Source: Candidatus Dormiibacter inghamiae
GTDB taxonomy: Bacteria; Chloroflexota; Dormibacteria; Dormibacterales; Dormibacteraceae
Direction of reading: 5' to 3'
NCBI GenBank assembly: GCA_016464825.1
Contig: JAEKNQ010000033.1
Location: 60,092-124,091, forward strand
DNA length: 64,000 nt
Both the position numbers and the translations under genes were made by a program. Below, piece by piece: positions 34,454 through 42,786 of the stretch (position 1 is its first letter; every line of letters starts with the position of its first letter). A model generated the notes under the pieces. It worked only from the letters and a program-made list of their open reading frames with translations, was not told the origin of the DNA and made no database searches.

Positions 34454-36862
34454 GCCAGCATCGCGACAGACGCCCGCACCTATCTCGAAGGCTTTCAGGA
34501 AAGCCTGCCCTGGCCGCTCGATCCCTTTCAGCGGGACGCGATTGAGAAGCTGGACACCCACCAAGGCGTCCTCGTCTGCGCCCCCACCTCCAGCGGCAAA
34601 ACAGTTGTCGCCGATTACTGCAACTTTCGCGCTCTACGGGATGGCGTGCAGGTGATCTACACCACGCCGCTCAAGGCACTCAGCAACCAGAAATACCGCG
34701 ACTTCGTCCGCCAGTACGGAGCCGACCCCGCGGGTCTTGTCACCGGTGAGAACAGCATCAACGACCGCGCGCCCATAGTCGTCATGACGACGGAGATCCT
34801 GCGCAACCTCATCTACGAGGACCTGAGCCGACTGGACGGCGTGCGCTATGTGGTCCTGGACGAGGTTCACTACATCGACGACTTTCCGCGCGGCTCGGTC
34901 TGGGAAGAGGTGATCATCCAGGCGCCCAGCCAGATCAAGTTCGTAGGCCTCTCGGCGACGGTTGGCAACTACCGGGAGCTGGCCACATGGATGGCGGAGA
35001 ACCGGGGTCCCATCGCCACCGTCTACCACGCCGAGCGGCCGACGGAGCTGCGGCTCTGGCTCTCGATGCGGAACGTGTTCAGGTCGCTCTTCGACACCCA
35101 CGGCAAGGTTAACCAGGACACCTGGCAGCGGGCGCAGCGCGAGGACGAGGCGATGAGCCAGGCGCACGGCTTCAGGCGACTGCCCGCCAACGACATGCTG
35201 AAGGTGGTCGAGCAGCTGGACGACCAGCAGATGCTGCCGGCCATCTACTTCATCTTCTCCCGCCGGGGCTGTCGGGAAGCCCTACAGCGCTGCGCCTATC
35301 ACGGCCTGGACCTGACCAGCGATGACGAGAAGGCACGGATCGAGCGGCTCACCCAGCAGCGGCTGGAGTCGCTGGTGGACGCGGACGAGGCGGCGCTGTT
35401 CAGGCGCATGGTGGACAGCGACATGCTGCTGCGTGGGCTCGCCGCCCACCATGCGGGCCTGCTGCCCTATCACAAGGAGCTGGTCGAAGAGCTCTTCCAA
35501 GCGGGCCTGATCAAGGTGGTCTTCGCCACGGAGACTCTGGCTCTGGGCATCAACATGCCCGCCAAGGCGGTGGTGGTCTCCTCCTTCAGCAAGTTCGACG
35601 GCGTGGGTTTCGCCAACCTCACGACCGGCGAGCTGACGCAGCTGATGGGCCGCGCCGGTCGCCGCGGCATCGACGTCCGTGGCCATGGCGTGATCCTGAA
35701 GGAGCAGGATGTGGACATCGGCACCATCTATGAGGTGGCGATGGGTCCCGGGCCTGTCATCCGTTCGAAGTTCCTGCCCACCTACAACATGGCGCTCAAT
35801 CTGCTTCGCATCTACACGCCAGAGCAGGCCGACGAGCTGATGCTGCGCTCCTTCGGTCAGTTCCAGCTGCGCACTGCCTCCAGTGAATTGCAGGAGCGCC
35901 TTCAGAACGTCCGGCTGCGGCTGGAGGATCTGAGAGCCACCTGGGCCTGCGAGCGCTGCCGGCCCAAGGATGTGAGCGACTATCTCCGCAACGAGGAACG
36001 GCTGCGTTCGATCCGCCTCGAGACACGGCGGCTCCGGCGGGAGGCGGTTCCCGTGCCAGCTCGGCGGCGCGGCCAGGGCGGCTTCCGCGGCCGTCCTCAC
36101 GGCCTTGCCGGCCGCCAACTGCACCGTCTGGAGGAGGAGCGCCAGGCGCTGCAGGAGCGGCAGCGCAAGTCCCGCATCACGCGCTGCCCCCGCTTCGGCG
36201 AGCACCTGGCCGGCTTCGGCGAGCAGCGAGAGCTGGAGCGGGAGCTGAAGCAGGGCGAGCGGACGAAGGTTGAGCAGAACGACCAGTACCAACGCAAGCT
36301 GCGACGGCTGTACCGGGTGCTGGGCGAGGCCGGCTTCATCGAGGGCGACAAGCCCACCGAGAAGGGCCTGCTCACCGCTCGCGTCTACGGGGAGAACTCG
36401 CTCGTGCTGGTGGAGGCGCTCTGGCAAGGGTATTTCGAGGGCGTCGGGCCCGAGGAGCTCTGCGCCCTCACAGTCATGCTGGCAGCTGAGGATCGCGGTC
36501 GGGACCGCGGACCACGACAGCCCCGGAAATACCCCACACCGGCCATCGGCCAGGTGTCGCGGCTGTTGCGTTCGCTCTACAACCGCTTCGCGGAACTGGA
36601 GCAAGACGTGGACGAGCCCAATCTGCGGCCGCCGTCATACGACTACATCGATTTCGCCTACCACTGGGCGTTGGGCGACCCCATGGACTCGATCCCCCTG
36701 CCCCAGAACGTCGATATCGGCGACGCCATCAAGGCTATGAAGTCCCTCTACTCGACGCTGCGCCAGCTGGATCACGCTCTGCGGCAGAGTCGTCACCCGC
36801 TGCGTGCGACAGTGCGGACAGCTGTGGCCCGGATGGAGCGCGACGTGATCAGCCGCACCTGA
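34451..36862 (+). CDS. Ski2/HelY-like DEAD/DEAH superfamily 2 helicase, start codon lost or non-canonical
   Basis: The coding frame (803 residues from the ATT at 34451) holds a complete helicase core: YLEGFQESLPWPLDPFQRDA, Walker A APTSSGKT (44-51), TTPLKALSNQK, DEVH (137-140), SATVGN, AHHAGLLP, FATETLALGINMPA, GRAGRRGID, then a long coiled region and a C-terminal DSHCT-type domain (YDYIDFAYHWALGD). It resembles bacterial HelY and eukaryotic Mtr4/Ski2 RNA helicases. The first standard start (GTG 34646) would delete Walker A, so it cannot be the native one. The 171-bp repeat abuts the first codon. Either a rare ATT or CTG start is used, or the gene is 5'-truncated. A possible MFS operon partner follows 14 nt downstream. 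Confidence 0.85.
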   Translation: MASIATDARTYLEGFQESLPWPLDPFQRDAIEKLDTHQGVLVCAPTSSGKTVVADYCNFRALRDGVQVIYTTPLKALSNQKYRDFVRQYGADPAGLVTGENSINDRAPIVVMTTEILRNLIYEDLSRLDGVRYVVLDEVHYIDDFPRGSVWEEVIIQAPSQIKFVGLSATVGNYRELATWMAENRGPIATVYHAERPTELRLWLSMRNVFRSLFDTHGKVNQDTWQRAQREDEAMSQAHGFRRLPANDMLKVVEQLDDQQMLPAIYFIFSRRGCREALQRCAYHGLDLTSDDEKARIERLTQQRLESLVDADEAALFRRMVDSDMLLRGLAAHHAGLLPYHKELVEELFQAGLIKVVFATETLALGINMPAKAVVVSSFSKFDGVGFANLTTGELTQLMGRAGRRGIDVRGHGVILKEQDVDIGTIYEVAMGPGPVIRSKFLPTYNMALNLLRIYTPEQADELMLRSFGQFQLRTASSELQERLQNVRLRLEDLRATWACERCRPKDVSDYLRNEERLRSIRLETRRLRREAVPVPARRRGQGGFRGRPHGLAGRQLHRLEEERQALQERQRKSRITRCPRFGEHLAGFGEQRELERELKQGERTKVEQNDQYQRKLRRLYRVLGEAGFIEGDKPTEKGLLTARVYGENSLVLVEALWQGYFEGVGPEELCALTVMLAAEDRGRDRGPRQPRKYPTPAIGQVSRLLRSLYNRFAELEQDVDEPNLRPPSYDYIDFAYHWALGDPMDSIPLPQNVDIGDAIKAMKSLYSTLRQLDHALRQSRHPLRATVRTAVARMERDVISRT

Positions 36863-36875
36863 GCGGTCTAGAGCC

Positions 36876-38125
36876 GTGACCGATGGTGAGGGGTTGGCCG
36901 GCCGGAGCTTCAGGCTCTTCTGGGGCGCGGCGACGATCTCACTGTTCGGTGACGCCGTCACCTCGTTGGCGCTGCCTCTGACAGCGGCGCTGACCCTGGG
37001 CGCTGGCGCCCTTCAGATGGGTCTCCTGACCGCCTTTGGGCTTCTGCCCCATCTGCTCCTCTACCTACCCGCCGGCGTCCTGGTCGATCGGCATCGGCGC
37101 CAGCCGGTGATGATCTTGGCCGACTTGGGTCGCGCCCTGCTGATCGGATCCGTCCCGGCACTCGCCCTGTCTGGGCACCTCAGCATTCAGGCTCTTTATC
37201 TGATCGCGTTCGCCGCCGGTGCGCTTCAGGTTCTGTTCCGGCTGGCCTACTCGGGGCGCCTGCAGTCGCTGGTCGCAAGTCCCATGCGCCGGCCGCCAAC
37301 GGCCGGCTGTCGCTCAGCCGCTCACTCAGCTTCGTTGCCGGCCCGGGCGTGGCCGGTCTGCTCGTTCAAATCGTCGGCGCGCCCCTTTCCCTGCTGACGG
37401 ACGCTGCTTCATTTCTAGCCTCAGCCGGCCTGGTGACAGGCATCCGGGCCCAAGAGCCCCCGCCGGCGGGATCACCACAATCGCTCTGGCAGGGCATCAG
37501 CGAGGGAGTGCGCTTCACTTTTTCGCATCCGATCCTGCGCCCGTTCTACCTGCTGGTGAGCACTATGAACTTCTTCAATTTCATCTACTCGGCGCTCGGT
37601 GTGCTCTACATGGTCAGGGTGCTCCACCTGCCGCCGGTCTTGATCGGGATTCCGGCGGTCCTCGCGGGACTGGGCGCGATCATCGGCAGTCTGGCGGCCG
37701 CGCCGCTCGCCAGGCGGGCCGGAAGCGGGCGGACCATGGTTGCGGGGGAGGTGATGTTCACCGGTGGATTCCTGGCGGTCCCGCTCGCCTTCGGGCCGCG
37801 CCTCACCGCGACGGCGATCATCGGTGCCGGCTTCGTCATTGTCGGAATCGGGCTGATGCTGCTCGACGCCAACGCCACCACGATGCTGCAGGCGCTGATT
37901 CCCGGGCATCTGATGGGAAGAGCCACCGCTGCCAACGACCAGCTCAACTGGGGGGTCCGGCCGCTGGGAGCCCTGGCCGGGGGGCTGCTCGGTCAATGGC
38001 TCGGCCTTCATGCGGCCCTGTGGATCGGCACGCTGGGGGCGCTCGGCGCTGCCCTCTGCCTGGTTGCGACTAGGGTCAGGCGCTACCGTTTTGGGGACTC
38101 CCCTGGCTCGCCCGGCTCTACGTAG
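36876..38125 (+). pseudogene. MFS transporter, frameshifted
   Basis: From GTG 36876 the frame reads a typical MFS N-half (FRLFWGAATISLFGDAVTSLALPL, LPAGVLVDRHRRQPVMI, LFRLAYSGRLQSLV). Near 37278 it runs out of family sequence and stops at 37397. In another frame the protein resumes as HAPAANGRLSLSRSLSFVAG and continues through the C-half to 38125. Adding one base to the CCC at 37278-37280 joins both halves into a normal protein of about 416 residues; the 1250-nt span is one short of a multiple of three. It may be a real pseudogene or a homopolymer deletion in the sequence. The gene follows the helicase by 14 nt. Confidence 0.85.
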
Positions 38126-38152
38126 AGAAGCACTCGCTCGCGGACAGTCAAC

Positions 38153-38158
38153 TAGCCT
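38153..38158 (+). promoter_or_regulatory. Leaderless-type -10 box of the phosphoribosyltransferase gene
   Basis: TAGCCT ends 7 nt before the ATG at 38166; the spacer TAGGACG holds no strong ribosome site. Confidence 0.45.
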
Positions 38159-38165
38159 TAGGACG

Positions 38166-38675
38166 ATGCTGAGCGAAGAGGCAGCGCCGGCCCGTGAGAT
38201 CCTGACCTGGGACCTCTTCGGCGAGGCGGGAAGGGACCTGGCCCAGATGGTGGCCGACAGCGGCTACCGGCCGACCATCATCCTGGGTGTCGCCAGGGGC
38301 GGGCTCCTGCCAGCGGCCTGCCTTTCCTACGCCTTGGGAGTGAAGAACCTTTTCACCATGAACGTCGAGTTCTACACGGGCATCGACCAGCGGTTGGACC
38401 TGCCGGTGATGCTGCCGCCGCTGCTGAACGTCGTCGACATCAAGGGAGCCTCGGTGCTGGTGGTTGACGATGTGGCTGACACCGGCCACACCCTGAAGCT
38501 GGTCAGGGACTTCTGCGCTGACCATGTGGTCGAGGCGCGATCGGCGGTGATCTACGAGAAGAGCCGTTCGATAGTGAAGTGCGACTACGTCTGGAAGCGC
38601 ACTGACAGCTGGGTGCTCTTCCCCTGGTCGAGCCAGCCGCCGGTGGTGAGCGGAGTCCGGGTGGCAGAAGCTTAA
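38166..38675 (+). CDS. Phosphoribosyltransferase (hypoxanthine/xanthine type)
   Basis: This 169-residue type I PRTase has the PRPP loop VLVVDDVADTGHTL, an upstream LGVARGGLLPAACLSYALG segment and the late VWKRTDSWVLFPWS motif seen in xanthine/hypoxanthine salvage enzymes. It would convert a purine base and PRPP into the nucleotide. The ATG at 38166 is supported by TAGCCT seven bases upstream; open sequence before it belongs to the MFS gene in another frame. It stands alone between convergent and co-directional neighbours. Confidence 0.85.
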   Translation: MLSEEAAPAREILTWDLFGEAGRDLAQMVADSGYRPTIILGVARGGLLPAACLSYALGVKNLFTMNVEFYTGIDQRLDLPVMLPPLLNVVDIKGASVLVVDDVADTGHTLKLVRDFCADHVVEARSAVIYEKSRSIVKCDYVWKRTDSWVLFPWSSQPPVVSGVRVAEA

Positions 38676-38707
38676 GCGGAAGCGTCCCCAGCCTCGGCCG
38701 CGCGGGT

Positions 38708-39310
38708 TCAGCCGTTCGGCTGGCGGCCCGTCAAGCCCAGCAGCCGATCCTGCAGGCTCGCGCTCTCAGGGACCTGGACCTTCGGACCGAAGACTCCGAT
38801 CGCCCGCCACTCCTCCGCGTGAGGCTCGATCTCCGCCCAGATACCCTCGACGAGCTCGTCCGGCAGCGTCGGATCCACGCCGATCACCTTTGCGATGTCG
38901 TTGGCGCGCATGCCGCGGAACCCGGTGATCTGCCAGAGATACTCCTGGGCGGAGAAGTCACCGAACGAACAGTGAACCGTGCGCTGGAAGTCGTCCAGAC
39001 CCTGGACCGCCGCGCAGGCCTTGGCGACGAGGGTGGCAAAGCTGGCCTTTGGATCGTCCCCCAGAAGGTCGCCCTGGAACTTGTCCTGCCCCGCCTCCGC
39101 CATCGTGCTGCCGGCCAGCATGTCGGGCACCCAGGCGTCGTCGTAGGCGTGGTAGTTGATGATCTCGCGCAGCGTGACAGGCTTGTCCGATTGCCTCCGC
39201 TGGAAGTCGGCCGGCATGTTCATCTGCCACTGCCCGTCACCAATCTGATCGACCACTCGCTGCAAAGCCTGATCGGCCAGCACGAAGACCCGTCGCTCGT
39301 AATGGCTCAT
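38708..39310 (-). CDS. DinB/TIGR03086-like hypothetical protein
   Basis: This 200-residue helical protein starts at MSHYERRVFVLADQALQRVVDQI. LREIINYHAYDDAWVPDMLAG and a C-terminal helix follow. The layout recalls DinB-fold, thiol- or metal-dependent proteins (TIGR03086-like), but only part of the expected His triad is visible, so the assignment is loose. The ATG at 39310 lies 12 nt after the universal-stress-protein stop, so the two are co-transcribed. Sequence before this ATG in the frame has no homology features. Confidence 0.6.
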   Translation of the reverse strand: MSHYERRVFVLADQALQRVVDQIGDGQWQMNMPADFQRRQSDKPVTLREIINYHAYDDAWVPDMLAGSTMAEAGQDKFQGDLLGDDPKASFATLVAKACAAVQGLDDFQRTVHCSFGDFSAQEYLWQITGFRGMRANDIAKVIGVDPTLPDELVEGIWAEIEPHAEEWRAIGVFGPKVQVPESASLQDRLLGLTGRQPNG

Positions 39311-39321
39311 TTTGCTGGGCC

Positions 39322-39756
39322 TCAGCGCGCCAGCAGCACGGGGCACTTGGCCAGGTGGATGACCTTGTGCGCCACGCTGCCGAGCATGAACTCCGAGATG
39401 TACGACATGCCCCGCGAGCCGAGCACTATGAGATCTGCTTGATGCCGTTCGGCGGCAGCCAAGATCTCACTTGCGATTGCATGACCGCCGGTCAGCGCTT
39501 GGCCGGTGACCCTCACGCCCGCCCGCTCCAGCTCGGCCACTGCCTCATCCACCATCTGCTGCGCCTCGGCCTCGCTCTCCATGCCGGTATCGCTGGCGGG
39601 AACAGCGCCGTGCCCCGTCACGACGGCTCGAGGTATGTCCGGCGCGTGAACGACAAGCACTTCAGAACCGAACTTCGCGCCCAGCTCGGCAGCAGCCGCC
39701 ACGGCCTTCTGCGAGTCACTGGACCTGTCGACCGAAACCAATATTTGGTTGTACAT
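39322..39756 (-). CDS. Universal stress protein (UspA family)
   Basis: This 144-residue protein has the alpha/beta UspA fold: ILVSVDRSSDSQKAVAAAAELG at the N-terminus, ADLIVLGSRGMSYISEF and the ATP-binding pattern G-x2-G-x9-G-S (GSRGMSYISEFMLGS), ending in CPVLLAR. It probably binds ATP and acts in stress survival. It has the strongest ribosome site of the region (AAGGAGG, about 9 nt before the ATG), so it belongs to the leadered class. It lies 57 nt downstream of the MGMT-Ada gene. Confidence 0.9.
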   Translation of the reverse strand: MYNQILVSVDRSSDSQKAVAAAAELGAKFGSEVLVVHAPDIPRAVVTGHGAVPASDTGMESEAEAQQMVDEAVAELERAGVRVTGQALTGGHAIASEILAAAERHQADLIVLGSRGMSYISEFMLGSVAHKVIHLAKCPVLLAR

Positions 39757-39813
39757 GGGGCGAGCCTCCTTTCCAGTCGGACGGTTGCTGTCGGGATCTC
39801 TTGCTGAAAGATC

Positions 39814-40581
39814 CTAAGCCGCTACGGGCCGGCAGTCTCGGCACGGCCTGTAACCAGCCGCCCTGGCCTCCTGCTCGGCACTGAACTCCACTCGGTTGTC
39901 CGGCGCGATGCGTCGAGCGTGGAAGCACGTTGGATGGCAGAATACGTGGGTCGTCCGGCTGCCCAGGAAGCGCTTGCGGCGCCGGGCCAGATCCTCCAGC
40001 CAACCGAGGTCCAGGCCCTCCAGTGTCAGGATGTCCTTCTTCAATTCGGGGTGCCCGCCTGCATAGTTGCCCAGATCTCCGTCGCCCCTGACCACCCGGT
40101 GGCAGGGAATGAGGAGAGGGATGGGGTTGTGCCGCAGAGCGGTTCCGACCGCCCGCACAGCGCCAGGTCGACCGATCTCCCGCGCCACCCAACCGTAGCT
40201 GCGCACCTCACCGCGGGGGATCTCGAGTGTCTTGCGCAGCACCGCTTGCTCGAATTCGGTCAGCTGACCGAAGTCGTAGCTCAATCCCTGTCCCCGCGTC
40301 GCCAGCAGGGCACTGCGGATCGCCGCGGGCACGCTCGCCGCCGGCTCCAGGGAGCGGTCCACCTTCTCAGCGAACCAGCCCAGGAAGGAATCCAGGCCCT
40401 TATCCGCCCGCGATACCGCCGAGACGCGGTTTCCCCGCCAGGCCACGAAGTAGTCGCCGATGGGCGTGGCCACCTTTGCGTAGGAGTCGCGCAGACCGCA
40501 GGCGCGGAGTGTCCGCTCCAGGAACCCGTCAGGGGCTTGCGCTGCGCTCAGCTCATGCAGGGCCTCTTCCACCATGTTCAT
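39814..40581 (-). CDS. O6-methylguanine-DNA methyltransferase fused to C-terminal Ada zinc domain
   Basis: This 255-residue protein has an MGMT domain at about 85-190 with the active site LLIPCHRVV (Cys160), EVRSYGWVAREIG and AVRAVGTALRHNP. After a basic linker comes an AdaZn domain (about 205-252) with four Cys in the E. coli Ada order: FCHPTC (215, 219) and PCRDC (247, 250). In canonical Ada the zinc domain is at the N-terminus, followed by an AraC-type domain; here the order is reversed and AraC is absent. It should repair O6-alkylguanine and perhaps methylphosphotriesters. Its start is one nt after the ECF sigma gene stop. Confidence 0.88.
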   Translation of the reverse strand: MNMVEEALHELSAAQAPDGFLERTLRACGLRDSYAKVATPIGDYFVAWRGNRVSAVSRADKGLDSFLGWFAEKVDRSLEPAASVPAAIRSALLATRGQGLSYDFGQLTEFEQAVLRKTLEIPRGEVRSYGWVAREIGRPGAVRAVGTALRHNPIPLLIPCHRVVRGDGDLGNYAGGHPELKKDILTLEGLDLGWLEDLARRRKRFLGSRTTHVFCHPTCFHARRIAPDNRVEFSAEQEARAAGYRPCRDCRPVAA

Positions 40582-40582
40582 C

Positions 40583-41149
40583 TCAGCTGACCTCGCTCAA
40601 CCAACCCGCTCGCGCGCGGAGCGCCTGCAGGCCTCTGTGGACGTTGCTTCTGACCGTCGCCTCGCTCAGACTCAGCGCGCCGGCGACCTCCGCGTAGGTC
40701 AGCTGCTGCACCGAATGCAGCAGCACTGCCTCGCGCTGGGCAGGCGGCAGTGCTGCTACCAGACCCGCCAGACGGCGGACGCCGGCGCGAGCCAGCACTG
40801 TGCGCTCGGGCCCGGCCCGACGCTCCGGAACCTCGACGCTCTCAGCCTCGGCCCCATCCAGCAACGTCAACTCCGGACGGCGGGAGCGGACCCGGTTGCG
40901 AACCAGGTTGACTGCTATGCGCGACAGCCAGGCAGCCAGCTTCAGCTCTGCCAACCGCTGAGGGGAATAACGCTTCAACGCCCGATAGGCGCGGACGAAG
41001 GTGTCCTGGGCCACCTCCTCGGCGTCGTGCGGATTCCCGCACATTCCGAGCGCCAGCGCAAAAAGCCTGTGCTGGTGCGTTCTGACCACCTCCTCGAAGC
41101 CGGCATCGAGGTCGCGGGCCAGCCATTGCGTCAGCTCTTCAGGGGCCAT
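40583..41149 (-). CDS. ECF-type RNA polymerase sigma factor
   Basis: This 188-residue protein has sigma region 2 (FEEVVRTHQHRLFALALGMCGNPHDAEEVAQDTFVRAYRAL in conserved blocks) and region 4 (LPPAQREAVLLHSVQQLTYAEVAGALSLSEATVRSNVHRGLQALR). These are the hallmarks of group 4 sigma factors. The ATG at 41147-41149 lies 11 nt inside the end of glpD. No anti-sigma gene is adjacent; instead the MGMT-AdaZn gene follows after one base, which suggests that this sigma drives an alkylation or stress response. The target promoter is unknown. Confidence 0.88.
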   Translation of the reverse strand: MAPEELTQWLARDLDAGFEEVVRTHQHRLFALALGMCGNPHDAEEVAQDTFVRAYRALKRYSPQRLAELKLAAWLSRIAVNLVRNRVRSRRPELTLLDGAEAESVEVPERRAGPERTVLARAGVRRLAGLVAALPPAQREAVLLHSVQQLTYAEVAGALSLSEATVRSNVHRGLQALRARAGWLSEVS

Positions 41150-42626
41150 CCACTGACTGCAACACAGGCTCCGCCGACAGCGTTGCAGCGATTCGCCGGC
41201 GGACGTCATCCGTGGCCAAGCCCCTGATCTGGAGGGTGGTCCGGCGGCGGATGACGTCTTCCACCTTCAGTGCCCACTCCTCGCTTCGGGCCTGGTGCAC
41301 CTGGCCCCAGATGTCAGGCCCGTCGGGATGGATGGGTTCCAGTCCCAGCGACGCGACGTGGGCGGCACGGTCGCCGTAGAGGTGGGTGAGGTGGTCCCAG
41401 ATCCTCGGTTCCACCTCGACCGGCCGCTCGGGCAGCTGACCCTGGCCTGGCAGTGGCTCGTCGGTGATGCCTAACTGCGAGAAGTCGGGCAGATGGCGCA
41501 GCACCTTCAATGCTATCTGGCGATGGGTGGTGAGCTTGCCGCCCGCCACCGACACCATGCCGGCAGGCCCGGTTCGCACCACCTCCTCCCGTTTGGCGCC
41601 CGAAGTGGTGCCGTCGCTCTTGGGCAGCACGCGCAGCCCGGCGAACGTGTAGCGGATCCGCTCCCGCGCCAGCAATTCCGCCGGCAGCCCGGTCGCCGCC
41701 TCAGCGAGGATCGTGTCCACGTCGTCCGGCGTGACCGCCAGAGCGGCTGGGTCTCCCAGGTACTCCGTATCAGTCGTGCCCAGCAGCAGCATCCCCTCCC
41801 AGGGCACTGCAAAGGTGACGCGGCCACCCGGCAGCGGCGTGGTGAGGGCGGCGTGCCAGGGTTCCTGGGGGGCATCGAGAACCAGGTGGACACCCTTGCT
41901 CAGCCGGGCCATGGGCTGGGCGTCGGGGTCCTCCAGCAGGCGGATCCGATCGACCCAAGGGCCTGTGGCGTTGATCACCTGCTGGGCACCGATGCGCAGC
42001 CCGTCGCAGCGAACACCTGTCACGCGGCCGCTGGTGATCTCTAGCTCGGTCACCGGCAGGTGGTTGATGACTGCAGCCCCGGCCTGAGCCGCGGCCTGGA
42101 CGGTGGCCAGGACTATCCGGCTGTCGTGGGTCTGGGCGTCCTCGTAAACGCCGGCGGCGCGAAACCCGTTCCCCTGGAGAGCTGGGATGAGGCGCTGAGC
42201 GCCCTTCAAACCGACCATTCGAGAACGGCTGTGGCGGAAGCCTGAAAGGGCCGCGTAGGTGAGCATGGCGCCCGCGATCATCGGCACGTTGTGCGGGCCA
42301 CCTTTGAAGACCGGGATGACGAAGTCAAGACGCTTCACCAGGTGAGGAGCTATGCGATCGAGCAGTTTGGCTCGCTCCTGATGGGCCTCATGGACCAGGC
42401 CGAAGTCATACATCTGCAGGTAGCGGAGGCCGCCGTGGATCAGCTTGGAGGAGGCGCTGGAGGTGGCGGAGCCGAAGTCGCGGGCGTCGATGAGTGCCAC
42501 CTTGGCGCCGGCGTGGGCAGCTTCGAATGCGATTCGGGCTCCGATCACCCCCGCTCCCATCACTACCAGGTCGAACTCCTCGGTCGACAAGCGCTCACGC
42601 GTGCGATCCCTATCCATGAACGTCAT
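41139..42626 (-). CDS. glpD: Glycerol-3-phosphate dehydrogenase, FAD-dependent
   Basis: This 495-residue flavoprotein has the FAD-binding VVMGAGVIGARIAFEAA at the N-terminus, SSASSKLIHGGLRYLQMYDFGLV (the GlpD signature), INATGPWVD and GTTDTEYLGDP before a C-terminal DAO_C region. It oxidises sn-glycerol 3-phosphate to dihydroxyacetone phosphate at the membrane, feeding quinone. The ATG at 42624-42626 is chosen because GGGGTG lies just before it; a second ATG is three codons on. No glpK or glpF is nearby. It appears to head the glpD-sigma-MGMT transcript. Confidence 0.9.
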   Translation of the reverse strand: MTFMDRDRTRERLSTEEFDLVVMGAGVIGARIAFEAAHAGAKVALIDARDFGSATSSASSKLIHGGLRYLQMYDFGLVHEAHQERAKLLDRIAPHLVKRLDFVIPVFKGGPHNVPMIAGAMLTYAALSGFRHSRSRMVGLKGAQRLIPALQGNGFRAAGVYEDAQTHDSRIVLATVQAAAQAGAAVINHLPVTELEITSGRVTGVRCDGLRIGAQQVINATGPWVDRIRLLEDPDAQPMARLSKGVHLVLDAPQEPWHAALTTPLPGGRVTFAVPWEGMLLLGTTDTEYLGDPAALAVTPDDVDTILAEAATGLPAELLARERIRYTFAGLRVLPKSDGTTSGAKREEVVRTGPAGMVSVAGGKLTTHRQIALKVLRHLPDFSQLGITDEPLPGQGQLPERPVEVEPRIWDHLTHLYGDRAAHVASLGLEPIHPDGPDIWGQVHQARSEEWALKVEDVIRRRTTLQIRGLATDDVRRRIAATLSAEPVLQSVDGP

Positions 42627-42719
42627 TCTGCACCCCAGCTTCGCGGACCTTGCCGCGGGATGGGATGGCCGCACCTGCCGCTCACCTGCTGACACGGCCC
42701 TCCCGGCTCCGTTCACCGC

Positions 42720-42748
42720 TTGGAGGTCGAACGGTCCAGACTTATACT
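42720..42748 (+). promoter_or_regulatory. Sigma70-type promoter of the second dpp operon
   Basis: TTGGAG (42720-42725) and TATACT (42743-42748) are separated by 17 nt, the ideal spacing. The ATG at 42787 is about 30 nt after the expected start of transcription and has AGGAG before it, so this is a leadered transcript. Confidence 0.65.
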
Positions 42749-42786
42749 CCACACTTCCGGAGCCGACCATTCGTCTAGGAGAAGCA

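Noticed and set aside
34093..34479. A minus-strand open frame of 128 codons with a repeated 57-residue unit
   Set aside because: It only reflects the 171-bp DNA repeat (171 is a multiple of three); the sequence is low complexity and has no start signals or family features.
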